From positions 573,001-637,000 of the forward strand of contig CALSFV010000039.1 of the NCBI GenBank assembly GCA_943737045.1: 64,000 nucleotides of DNA, written 5' to 3'. The notes below the pieces were generated by a model. That model made no database searches, was not told where the DNA came from, and was given only the letters and a program-made list of their open reading frames with translations. The DNA is from Parapristionchus giblindavisi (taxonomy: Eukaryota > Nematoda > Chromadorea > Rhabditida > Diplogasteridae). Every line of letters starts with the position of its first letter. Within the stretch, counting starts at the first letter, position 1. Of this stretch, positions 54,408 through 64,000 are shown in pieces. Position numbers and translations under genes: made by a program.

Positions 54408-54528
54408 TCAGGATGCTCAGTGCGCGTCGGGCAAGGACGATTCTGTCTTCTACTTTGAGCATTTGGAGCTGGGCGATTTCAAGGTGCACTACTTCGCCTT
54501 TCCTACACCACTATGCCTTTTTTATTGA
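53236..54528 (+). CDS. Unrecognised multi-exon gene (partial model)
   Basis: Three exon-like segments. 53236-53371 ends at a donor (CAAG/GTTGC), and its last 31 codons read as a helix (MISVRELRALIDEVEGRAPS), but a TGA upstream in that frame makes the acceptor uncertain. 53669-53785 gives MSEERTAKRSGTRTPRRSAE and more basic residues, ending at GTAGGT. 54412-54483 follows TTATTTCAG and encodes DAQCASGKDDSVFYFEHLEL; read on, it stops at 54526-54528. The phases of the last two fit (both 0). A MITE (53421) lies in the first intron. No domain recognised; the Arg-rich middle could bind nucleic acid (inference). Confidence 0.4.
53421..53536. mobile_element. MITE family M4, copy 2
   Basis: GTATCCATGAACGTTGGCAA and GTTTGCTAACGTTCATGGATAC, interior TGTGACGTCGCATTTGCC, related to 25864-26005. 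Confidence 0.8.
54360..54411. repeat. (ATT)n at an acceptor
   Basis: About ten ATT units run directly into TTTCAG of the 54412 exon. Confidence 0.9.
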
Positions 54529-54759
54529 ATTAAATATAATTGCTATCAACTTATAAGCATGTAGTTTAACTTATTTTCAAACGGCTGAGGTCATAAAGTC
54601 GTTCTTACGTCGCCTTAGGAAATCTAGTCGAGGGAGAGGAGAGAGATCGGCAGGCGCCGCCCCCTCTCCTCACTCTCGATCGCTCTCTTGATTAGGGGAT
54701 GGCCATACATTTTTGTTCAACTCACATTTTCAGAACTTATGATAAACGGACCCGATTAT

Positions 54760-55250
54760 AAATGGTCCGTGAAATTGGTTATTTTGGCAAAATATCTGAT
54801 AAAGTGGGAACTTTCCTGTTTTTTGGCCCGGGGTAATTTACATAAGTTCTGCATTTGCAGAACTGCTCCCCTGCTAGGGGGAGGCATGCCCTCCCATTTT
54901 AGGGAGGGCAGTCCAATGGGGGCCCGTGCTCCCCGCCCTCTCCTCCAAATGGGAGAGCGCTGGACTGAAACGAAGAAGGAGGAAGACGGCTTTTATAGAA
55001 ATTTGTAATTATATTAAATTTTATTAGGGTTTGAACGAGAGAGTGCGAAAATGGAGAGAGCAATTCCTCATTTTAGCTTCGCATTCCGCAATGGCAGGGT
55101 CGGTTTTTACACATTTTACATCACGTTTAGACCGCGCAATGGAGAAATAGATATTAATTAAAAAATGGCGAGTGGTGAATGATAGAGAGTTTAATGCAAA
55201 TTTTCCCCGGGCCAAAAAACAGGAAAGTGCCATAAAGTGACCCGTTTTTT
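54760..55250. mobile_element. Foldback element at the duplication junction
   Basis: ATAAAGTGGGAACTTTCCTG then TTTTTTGGCCCGGGG at 54798-54833 is mirrored by CCCCGGGCCAAAAAACAGG and AAAGTG at 55206-55230. Its right end (GTGACCCGTTTTTT) is exactly where the second duplication unit starts. Confidence 0.75.
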
Positions 55251-56366
55251 GATTCGATGAAAGGGTGGGCGTTTTTCAATTCCGTTGGTATAAAAGGTAA
55301 AAGGTAAAGGTACAACAAGTTATTCAATGCACATGAAGTCCTGCGGGTGATTTGTCGTACACCACAAGGGTGTTTCATCAAGTTCAAGATGTTCGAGTGC
55401 AAGAAAATATGAGTATGGGTGATCACTGCTAGGCCAGTGATAATTCAAGGCCAGCGATTGCGGCCCCGCAATAGCATTCGGGCACGCAATGGCATGGCTA
55501 AATGGCCCGGAACGTCCTTTCTGTAATAATAATATGTGCGCGGGGTACACGCGACTGGTAGAAGGGAGCGGCGGAGGAGCTGATAAAGGGACGTGGTCTC
55601 ATCAGAGTAGTTTCATCCCGCATCCCGAATATTGTGCGTATAAAATGTACTTGCATAAGAAAATGACACTATGCTCTAAAGAACGGAAGTCGCCCAAAGG
55701 CTAGATCTCGCTCCGCCTCTCGATTGTCTCTCCGCTGCCTCTCACCTAACCCGGCTGACCATCGCCGCGCGTTATTTGATATATTTAAGAGATCGGCATA
55801 GTTTCTGAGCCATGCAAAACAAGAAAGTCTCTTGTACAAATGAAATAAGTGGTTTTTATCCAACTCTAATATTTACCAGCTCACATCAATCTAACAAAAA
55901 ACAACGAACACGGGGATCTGGACTTCTGGAGTAGCTATGGGTATGGTATCCATATTGTACACCTTTCGGAAACCATTTCTCTTATACGAATCGCCCATTA
56001 GCATTTTCTTCTAACGCTTCGTCGATCCAGTCTCATGCCATTCTTTTGATCTTTTGTTGCCATAGGCCATCTCCCAACAAATTTATGATCCGTTGCCGAA
56101 ATGATCGTTGCCGAAATGATCGCCCCCCGAAAATTTGGCGCTCGAGCTTATGCAGAATTTGAGTTCCAGACAGAATTTGTTCTCTACACTTCTCTATTTT
56201 TCACCCGTACGAGTCGACCGTGCGGTCTCCTTTCCATGTTGAAAGTCTCAACATTCTATGATCAAACCCAATATGGCATCTACAGATATATGTATATTTT
56301 TTAAATGTTATACCCGACTGCCATCTTAATTTTCATGTTTGAGCATGTCGTTAAAGTATATGAGAG

Positions 56367-57856
56367 GAATCGCCAGAGGTTCGACCACCCCCGGGACATA
56401 GAAATTTCGACCCTCTGAAAAATTCAGATTAAGTACTTTGAACGATGCTCTATCGAACTGCGTTGGCCGAATTTGCATATCTGCTCTCATTTTCGAGTAG
56501 CGGTAGGTCAAAGTTGGCAGGTACGGTATTTTTGGCTCGAGTGTGCGTCAGAAAAATGATCATAACTCCGTTCAAAATAATGATAGACAGTTTTTCAAAA
56601 AAAGCATCGAAAGAGGAGATCTTGGGCACCATTTCCCAGTTGATGTCGTCATTTTTCGACCATGCGCCGGTGCGGGGCGGTCGGGTTTATGAAAAAGTGA
56701 CGTAACTTTCCTAATTGGAAAAAGTGCACTTTTCTTCTATGCGCGTTTTGTTGCACCCATATGTGTCTAAAAATGACCCAAGTTTCAGAGGATTTCCGAA
56801 ATGGAAAAAAAAAGCGTTGATTTTAGTGACGCGACCTCGGCTTATTCCTTTATTTAGTGACGCGACCTCGGCTTATTCCTTTATCAAGAAACAGCAAAGG
56901 AGCAAAAATGACTCAAAAACATCCGAAAAAACATTACGAGCTCAAAATACCCATCTATGACAGTTATTTGAAACACAAAATCACCAAGTTCCGAAAAATT
57001 TGAAAAAAACCATATTTTGCTTTTCCACGTGGAAAAAACGTTTCAGTAATGTAAATTAATCTTTATAATATTTCTTATAATGTTTTTGAACATTTATGTT
57101 TTTGGAAGTGAAGGCCTACCTGCTCTTAGAGCCGAGATTTCCGCCATCGAGATTACACGCGCGCGCCCCAACTCCGCGCGACTCACGGAGGGCAACGGGT
57201 ACGAATTCTTTCTCATCCGTATCCGGGCGGTTTTTATCCGTATCCGTGAAAAAGTATGTACATGTATATGCTATTTCACGGTCGCAGTGATAAATCTTTA
57301 ATCCCTTCCCCCAATCACTTTTCGCATTTCGTTTACAATCGTTTAGGTCTAGATCGACGCAAAAACACTTAAATTATTGCGCGTAACTGGGAACAGCGAA
57401 CAAAATAGTCGAAATAGAATTGAAAAGGCCAGAAACTTGCGAGTGTTTTATACTTTTAGCGCGGGAAGAGCATTTCGCTAGCGCGGAAGGTCGCTGCGCG
57501 TCCACCGGCGCATGGTCAAAAAATGACGTCATCACGCACCGGCGCATGGTCGAAAAATGACGTCATCAACTGGGAAATAGTGCCCAAGATCTCCTCTTTC
57601 GATGCTTTTTTTGAAACATTGTCTATCATTATTTTGAACGGAGTTATGATCATTTTTCTGACGCACACTCGAGCCAAAAATACCGTACCTGCCAACTTTG
57701 ACCTACCGCTACTCGAAAATAAGAGCAGATATGCAAATTCGGCCAACGCAGTTCGATAGAGCATCGTTCAAAGTACTTAATCTGAATTTTTCAGGGGGTC
57801 GAAATTTCTATGTCCGCGGACCCTCCGAAACTTTTTCTCGCGATTCCTCTCATATA
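56367..57856. mobile_element. 1.5-kb foldback, second copy
   Basis: Copy of 42775-44264. Confidence 0.88.
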
Positions 57857-57861
57857 CACTT

Positions 57862-58315
57862 AGAGCAAAGTTACCTGGCATATCGTTACCCCTATACATT
57901 ACCCTGGTAAACGATTACTCCAAATTTTGAATTCTGCGAAAGGAATTAAACGGCTGAATTCAACATTTGGGGTAATCGTTTACCAGGGTATTATAGAATT
58001 ACTAAAGTGTTGCACACACCGCGCCAAATGCCGAATATAGTAAACTTCTCCACCGTTGAGAAAAACGCACTCCAAATTTTCGGAAGGTTTTTTCGAACGT
58101 TTTTTCAATGCATATAATTTTATTTTTATTGAAAGTCCTGTGAAATGATGAGGAAACGCCATAAAATTCGATAAAACTAGAGAAAATGGTATGTCGCGCG
58201 AAGAAGTGGGCGGAGTCTGAATATTGCGCAGCAAACAGCGGAATTTGTATTGTTCGGACAGTTTTAATTCTATAATAATGTAGAGGGGTAACGATATGCC
58301 AGGTAACTTTGCTCT
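57862..58315. mobile_element. MITE family M5 longer copy, second copy
   Basis: Copy of 44270-44723. Confidence 0.85.
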
Positions 58316-58321
58316 CACAAT

Positions 58322-58602
58322 CAATCAATCAATCAATCAATTTATCAAATCAGGCAATATATGCTCAGATGAGGATGGGTCTATATTCATCATAGGTTGC
58401 ATTCCACCAGTGTCTTCCAATAGCTCGAGTCAGATCGTCTCTCCAGCGTACGCGAGGTTTTCCACAAGGGCGGTTCCTGTTGTACGGCGTCCACATCGTA
58501 GTAGCACGACTCCACTGTTCCAACTTCATATTCCGGATCTTGAGGGCCCATTGAGCTTTTCGTTTTAAGCTTTCCTGTATCCAATCTCGTAGCTTGGTGC
58601 TC
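58322..58602 (-). mobile_element. LINE reverse transcriptase tail, second copy
   Basis: Copy of 44730-45010. Confidence 0.75.
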
Positions 58603-58874
58603 TCACAATCAGCGTGTAATATATAGTCGGATACATGCATGAAAGTTCTGAAATAGGCTACGTAACAATTATTTTCATTTATTTTTGAAATTTGCAACTG
58701 AACTTTACATGTATGTATTATTATATTATTCATAATTAGTTCCACATTAGCCATATTTCTATAATTCCATACTATCATAAGTAATTAGATTTGCGATTTA
58801 GCAGGTTTGCAAAAATTTGGTGACGCTCTATATAACCCTACATTTTCATTGTTTTATCATTATTTCATTCAGAA

Positions 58875-59259
58875 ATGCGTCTTATTCTCATTCTTCTCAT
58901 TATCGCCACTCTCGTTTCTTCCTTTGGATATCTGGGTGGGAATCTCAAAGATCTATTTATTTATTTATTTATTTATTTATTTATTCCATCAAATATAAAT
59001 GTTCATAATCACATTAATAACACAGGGAAAAGGGGAGATGGATTTCCGTCAAACAATTCGGTTATTTTGATCTTTGATCTTTAATCTTTGATCTTTGATC
59101 TTTGATCTTTGATCTTTTATTCAAGGTGTGAGGCAGCTCATTCTAAGGACATTGCACAATGCACGGATGAATGTTTCAAGGTTCGAGCTGGCAAATTTCT
59201 GACTTGAAAAGATCTCTGAAAATTTTCAGATACTGAACGTTCCTCAATCCAAAGAATAG
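58875..59259 (+). pseudogene. Peptide locus 9, duplicate (9b)
   Basis: Carries the same lost cysteine exon end and the same retroelement tail (58952-59062) as 45283-45667. The lesion therefore predates the tandem duplication. Confidence 0.75.
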
Positions 59260-59431
59260 GTGAAGCCAATATGAAGATAGAATAAAACTTATTTATTTAT
59301 CCTTATGCGATACATTAAACAGAACAAAAAAATAAACAAAATTTGATTGTTTTGAAATAAATTAAGTAATAAGGAAAGGTTTGTAGCGGCAATTACTGGA
59401 TCACAGCGTCGGGTGTGGAGTACATGGGGTA

Positions 59432-59538
59432 TTAAAGGCACACCCCCTATACCCTACGCATTGGCAATACTCTCTCGTAGACAAAGAATGCGAGAGAGTG
59501 TGGCCAGAGCGGAGAGTTAGCTTGGGGTGTCGCTTTAA
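59432..59538. mobile_element. M1 MITE, second copy of 45840
   Basis: Carried by the duplication. Confidence 0.88.
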
Positions 59539-60008
59539 AGGTCTTGATTATGAAGACAGCTGTCCTTATATTAAATAATAATTTTTTCACTTAATGGTTC
59601 GTACAACATAAATATCATCTTCATATGATTCCTAATAAATGTGAAATACCAAAGATCAAAGAATATTTAGATATAGAGTGCTTCGTGTGGTGAATCTCTA
59701 TCATTCTACCCGAACAGTCTTATAACGAAAAAAACGCGAGGGTCTACATCTTTAAGGAAAAAAAAGAGAAAATAGCATCTTAATATTAAAATTGAACTTT
59801 CAATCAACCTTTTTACACGCACAAAGACTCAGAAATAAGTTAACATAGAAATTATGCAAATATATTGTTGAAATTTGCAGCTGATATCTGCATAACTGCA
59901 CTTATATTCATAATTTGCCTATATTTAACCTTTTGCATGTTTGCACTATTTTGGTGACGCTCTATATAACCCTCCAATCTCCTTGCTTCGTCATTATTTC
60001 ATTCAGAA

Positions 60009-60291
60009 ATGCGTCTTCTTCTCATTCTTCTCATTATCGCCAATCTCGTTTCTTCCTATAATCCGTTTGATGTTATGGGTAACTGCAGGTCAACGTAGGT
60101 TTTCTTCTCTCTCAAATGATCCGTTCATTTTGATCTTTGATCTTAAATTATAGTTGCGAGAACAACGAATACCCTGAGCGTTGCGCTAATCGATGCTTCG
60201 ACGTAAGATTTGGCATTCTTGACTTGAAAAGATCAGTGCATATATTCAGGAATACGTTAGCGCACAAGCCAGTGGGGATTGGAGTCGATGA
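60009..60291 (+). CDS. Small secreted Cys-hairpin peptide, locus 10b
   Basis: Exons 60009-60094, 60154-60202 and 60250-60291. Same 58-aa product as locus 10, C-RST-C-X8-C-ANR-C. The promoter TATATAA (59963) is included in the duplicated segment, so it should be expressed like its twin, raising dosage. Confidence 0.8.
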
Positions 60292-60594
60292 AGCATATTT
60301 GAAGAACGAATAAAGCTTATGATAGTAATTGTTCATGCTTACACACGAAACACAGACTGCATTTAAGAATATGGGGACAATACGTTTAATACGAAATTCT
60401 TCACGCTTCATCGATCCAGTCACGCAAAATTATTCTTGTCCAACAGACTCTAAGAAATTGGCAGCACATTTGCATGAGTTTAATTGCATTAGTCATATTT
60501 TTTCTATAATTTGGCCTTTTGCATGTTCGCACTAATTTGGTGGCGCTGTATATAACCCTTCATTCTCTTTGTTTCATCATTATTTCATTCAGAA

Positions 60595-60908
60595 ATGCGT
60601 CTTCTTTTCCTTCTTCTTCTCATTGTCGCCACTATCGTTTCTTCCTATAGTGTCGAATATGACTTTCGTGATCCTATTAGTCAGCAGGAAAATTGCAGGA
60701 GGACGTATGTTTCTCTTTTTCCGTTCCCTTTGATCTTTGATCTTTGATCTTGAATTATAGTTGTGCGGATGAGACAAACGCTTACGTCGAAAATTGCTTC
60801 GATGTATGCATGCAGGTTCGAGTTGACATTGTGGTCTAGGAATCAGATCTAAAAAACAAACTTCAGATACCCTATCCTCCGGAACCCGTCGAAATTTATA
60901 AGTATTAA
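60595..60908 (+). CDS. Small secreted Cys-hairpin peptide, locus 11b
   Basis: Exons 60595-60704, 60761-60815 and 60867-60908. Same 68-aa product as locus 11, with its own copy of the TATATAA (60549). Confidence 0.8.
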
Positions 60909-61046
60909 ATATGGAGATCGATTAAATAAAGCTTATAATAGTCATTGTTCATTCATGCACACGAAACACAGACTGCATTTAAGAAAAAGGGGACAATACG
61001 TTTACTAAGAATAATACTTTATTCTTTATTCATAGGGTTATCAAAT

Positions 61047-61233
61047 CTCCCTCCCAATCTCATCATTAAAGTTTCTCTAATTCGTCCCTGAACCCCTTCC
61101 TTTGAAAACTGCCACCGAGCCCAATCCGAAATCGCGTATAAGCGACGGAAATCCATCTCCCCTCTTCCCTGTGTTATTAATGTGATTATGAACATTTATA
61201 TTTGATGGAATAAATAAATAAAATAAATAAATA
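61047..61233 (+). mobile_element. LINE 3' end L2, second copy of 47455
   Basis: Carried by the duplication. Confidence 0.75.
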
Positions 61234-61784
61234 AATAACAAGTGATGACACTGGATAAAGGGTTTGGGCTTTATTCAATTCTCCGGTGGTATAGACTACC
61301 ATCTCGCATTAATCTTCTTGAAGTTACCACGATAACGAACCCGGGGATGACCTGGAGATCGACTTTGATGTAGTAATATGGCAGTCTATACCACCGGAGA
61401 ATTGAATAACGCGCTTCATCGATCCAGTCACGCAAACATATCATTCGTCTGATCCTCTCGTTAGTCCATGGTTCTAATCTTGTGACGCCCCAGATAAAGA
61501 CTTTTTTGATCTATTTTTAAAAATATATTTTGAATGCCAAGGTGTATCATTTAATGCTTAAACATATTCATAAAACATAAAATTGTACTGGAAAACTATT
61601 TTTGTATTCCAACCGAGAAAACACGCATAAAGCTCAGAAATGAGACAAAAATTTGCAGCTGAAATTTGCATGACTGTAATTATATTATTCATAATTAGAT
61701 TTGTCCTTTTGCATTTTTGCACCATTTTGGTGACGGTCTATTTAACCCTTCATTCTTTTTGTTTCATGATTATTTCGTTCAGAA

Positions 61785-62056
61785 ATGCGTCTTCTTCTCC
61801 TTCTTCTCATTATCGCCACTATCGTCTATTCCATTCCGTGGGATCCTCATCGTGAAATTTATTTTTGCAAGCAAAGGTAGGTTGTTTTTTAAAGACCCGT
61901 TCCCGTTGATCTTTGATCTTTGATCTTAAATTCTAGATGTTATAATTCCAAAGACGTTGACCGTTGTTTTGATGCTTGTGAAAAGGTTAGAGATGACATT
62001 TGTGACTTGAAAAGATCTGTGAATATCTTTAGGGCTACGAAGAACTGGATGAGTAG
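61785..62056 (+). CDS. Small secreted Cys-hairpin peptide, locus 12b
   Basis: Exons 61785-61876, 61937-61985 and 62033-62056. Same 54-aa product as locus 12; TATTTAA at 61739. Confidence 0.75.
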
Positions 62057-62912
62057 GAATTTTATCGGTGAAGCATGCCTATGCATGAAAAGATCGAATA
62101 AAGCTTGTGATAGTAATTGTTTATGCATACACACGAAACACGAATTGCTTTTAAGATGAAGGGACAATACATTTTTAAAATAATACATTATACTTTTCAA
62201 GTGATAACCCTAGATGAAGGGGTGGGCGTTTTTTTTTGAATTCCTAAGTTGGTACAGACCATAATCTCTCATCAATCTTCTTGACGCCAACGACCACGGG
62301 GTTGACCTGGAGATCGACTTTGATGTAGTTATATTGCATCCACTTAGTGGATCTTCTAGCTATCTTTCGGAATACATTTCTCTTATATGAATCGAAATTC
62401 TTAAAGGGATAAGGAAGACCAAATCAAGTTGAGTTCAGATTGTAGCTTTGACCACTCCGCAATCAAAAATCATTATCAAAATTTTTTTTAAAAATTGTAA
62501 AAATGTACAGACCAACCAAATAATTCGTAGTGTAACTCAATGGACAGTTGAGTGGTGCACGTGGTGTGGCCGATGGGTCAATTTCCCAATTCGGCTCCCG
62601 TTATTTTTTTCGATTTTCAAAGAAATTTTGTATGTGTTTATGACATCTATTTAATGTTTTGACATTCCCATCATCAATTACAACTCAATTTCTCACATAT
62701 ATGCCGAAAAGCGTCGGTGTATGGTTTGTCCTAACAAGTTGTGATACTGGTGCGTTCCTGGGTAATACACAGCCTTTCCATCAAGTAGAATAGGCTACAG
62801 CATAAAATCAAATAAAGATTCATACAAACAAGATTCATCTATATAGACACTGTTTATCTTGAATTAATTATTACATAATAAATATAAAGTAATCAAGCAT
62901 CGAATGAATGGA

Positions 62913-63090
62913 ACACTGAGAGCAAACTTACCTGGCAAATCGTTACCCCGATACACTTTCCTGGCAAACGATTACCCCAAATGGTGAATTATTCAACGGC
63001 TGAATTCACCATTTGGGGTAATCGTTTGCCAGGAAAGTGTATCGGGGTAACGATTTGCCAGGTAAGTTTGCTCTCAGTGTAGAGGAAGAG
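62913..63090. mobile_element. 178-bp palindrome, second copy of 49321
   Basis: Carried by the duplication. No base change seen even in this unstable structure. Confidence 0.92.
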
Positions 63091-64000
63091 TGTAGGCTTG
63101 AGTGCATCCGATTGGCCTGGAGATAATCAAAATGATTCAATCTTTATCGCAGTCATTCAAGTCTTAGTTGGTGACATTGTCGATAACGACAAAACACACC
63201 CTGTTTTCACGACAACGGTTGACCACACATGAGGTGTATACGTGCATTCTACCTACAACTGTCTGAGCAGAGCTCACTGACCTAGCATTAAAAAAACTTG
63301 CCAACCAGTAATATCTTCCTCTTACCTTATTTCATTATCCGTTTCACTTTAGGCAGGCCTCGTCGTACCAGTGTTCACTTTTACCGTTGACTGTCTCGAA
63401 GCGCTCGAGGAGATTGCCTAATATTGATTGATTTGATGGCATTATGGATTGATTCAATCACATCAGACTCATCACTAAGATACTTATACGAAACCTAAAC
63501 TAGCTCATCCAAATCATATGTGCCCTTGTAAAAGACAAAAACTAAAACGACAAAGAACCAGCGAATTCAATGTTTCAACTAGAGCTGGCTGCGGGCTCGA
63601 AGGGAGGGGAGTGGGAGTGATGGGAAAGGAAAGGAGGGAGAGGGGAGGAAAAGGACGCTGCCGCAATCCCATTGTAGGCCCACAACTCCCGAATAACCAA
63701 CTCTAGTTGCAACTATTATGCAAAGGAGAGTCCTCTAATGGAAACAAAATTATGTGATGAATAGAAAAATATATTGCATTGATCAAATAAAAAATAAGCC
63801 ACGTTACCGTTCGCCCTTGTTGAATAGTTCAGCGTGCCCATCGCCAGAGCCGACATAGGTGAGCCTGAATGGGATACAGTACGGTAAAGAGCAACGATAG
63901 CGTAAGGGTAAATATATAGTCTTCCAGCAATTTTCCTCGATTATAGATACAACATTTATTATTATGTGATTATTAATTTCCGAGTGTCGATTGACCGACC
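63091..64000. other. Gene-free end of window
   Basis: Copy of 49499-50408. The hAT-like exon corresponding to 50515 would begin at about 64107, just outside. Confidence 0.7.

Larger units (their letters stand above)
41659..55250 (+). repeat. 13,592-bp tandem duplication, unit 1
   Basis: From 41659 every position matches the position 13,592 further on, up to the window end. The base before the boundary differs (A at 41658, T at 55250). Because 55251 is exactly 41659 + 13592, the unit is head-to-tail. At its left edge the sequence runs on naturally from peptide locus 8 (AAGTGATGAGATTCGATG resembles other loci), so this is the ancestral side and the junction at 55250/55251 is new. Confidence 0.93.
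55251..64000 (+). repeat. Tandem duplication, unit 2 (first 8,750 bp)
   Basis: Colinear with 41659-50408 with no length change. I saw no substitution in the stretches compared, and all reading frames are shifted by exactly 13,592. The remaining 4.84 kb of the unit should follow the window end. Confidence 0.93.

Overview
This is a stretch of nematode nuclear genome. The main evidence is three copies of a major sperm protein (MSP) gene (127 aa each), a secreted protein with ShKT domains, short introns of about 43-70 nt with TTTCAG-type acceptors, low overall GC, and a heavy load of Tc1/mariner, hAT-like and foldback elements. The MSP genes have two introns each, which differs from the mostly intronless Caenorhabditis copies. 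A diplogastrid such as Pristionchus is a plausible guess, but that is inference.

Layout. 0-2.6 kb: tandem ~290-bp repeats, then repeat-rich DNA. 2.7-6.1 kb: exons of a RING-finger gene, apparently split by a 2-kb foldback element. 6.1-9.6 kb: paralogous repeats and three adjacent TTAA-bounded miniature elements. 9.6-10.1 kb: MSP gene A. 10.2-13.6 kb: LINE tails and foldback MITEs. 13.7-17.1 kb: a seven-exon gene for a secreted protein with two ShKT domains and a further C-terminal domain. 17.3-20.4 kb: a tRNA-derived repeat and a 1,977-bp foldback element built of tandem repeats with an 8-bp target-site duplication. 20.8-48.5 kb: a cluster of 12 loci for very small secreted peptides, interleaved with MSP genes B and C and with dozens of transposon fragments. 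50.5-54.5 kb: exons of one or two unrecognised genes, one resembling a hAT dimerisation segment. 41,659-55,250: a 13,592-bp unit that is followed head-to-tail by a second, apparently identical copy running off the window at 64,000. This adds four more peptide loci, giving 16.

The most interesting content is the peptide family. Each gene has three small exons (two in one case). It encodes an Arg/Leu-rich signal peptide beginning MRLLLLLL, then a mature peptide of about 40 residues with a C-X3-C-X(8-14)-C-X3-C framework, the pattern of disulfide-stapled helical hairpins (alpha-hairpinin-like). A phase-2 intron always falls just before the second cysteine. Tandem TTTGATC heptamers sit near the 3' end of that intron. 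The TATA box lies exactly 46 nt upstream of the ATG in all 12 loci. Six of the 11 intact members end in Gly-Arg, a possible amidation signal. I do not recognise the family by name. Interleaving with sperm genes suggests, without proving, a male or sperm-linked role.

I found no rRNA, no convincing tRNA and no CRISPR, as expected for a eukaryotic intergenic-rich window. Most long open frames in the window are chance frames or repeat translations and are left out.
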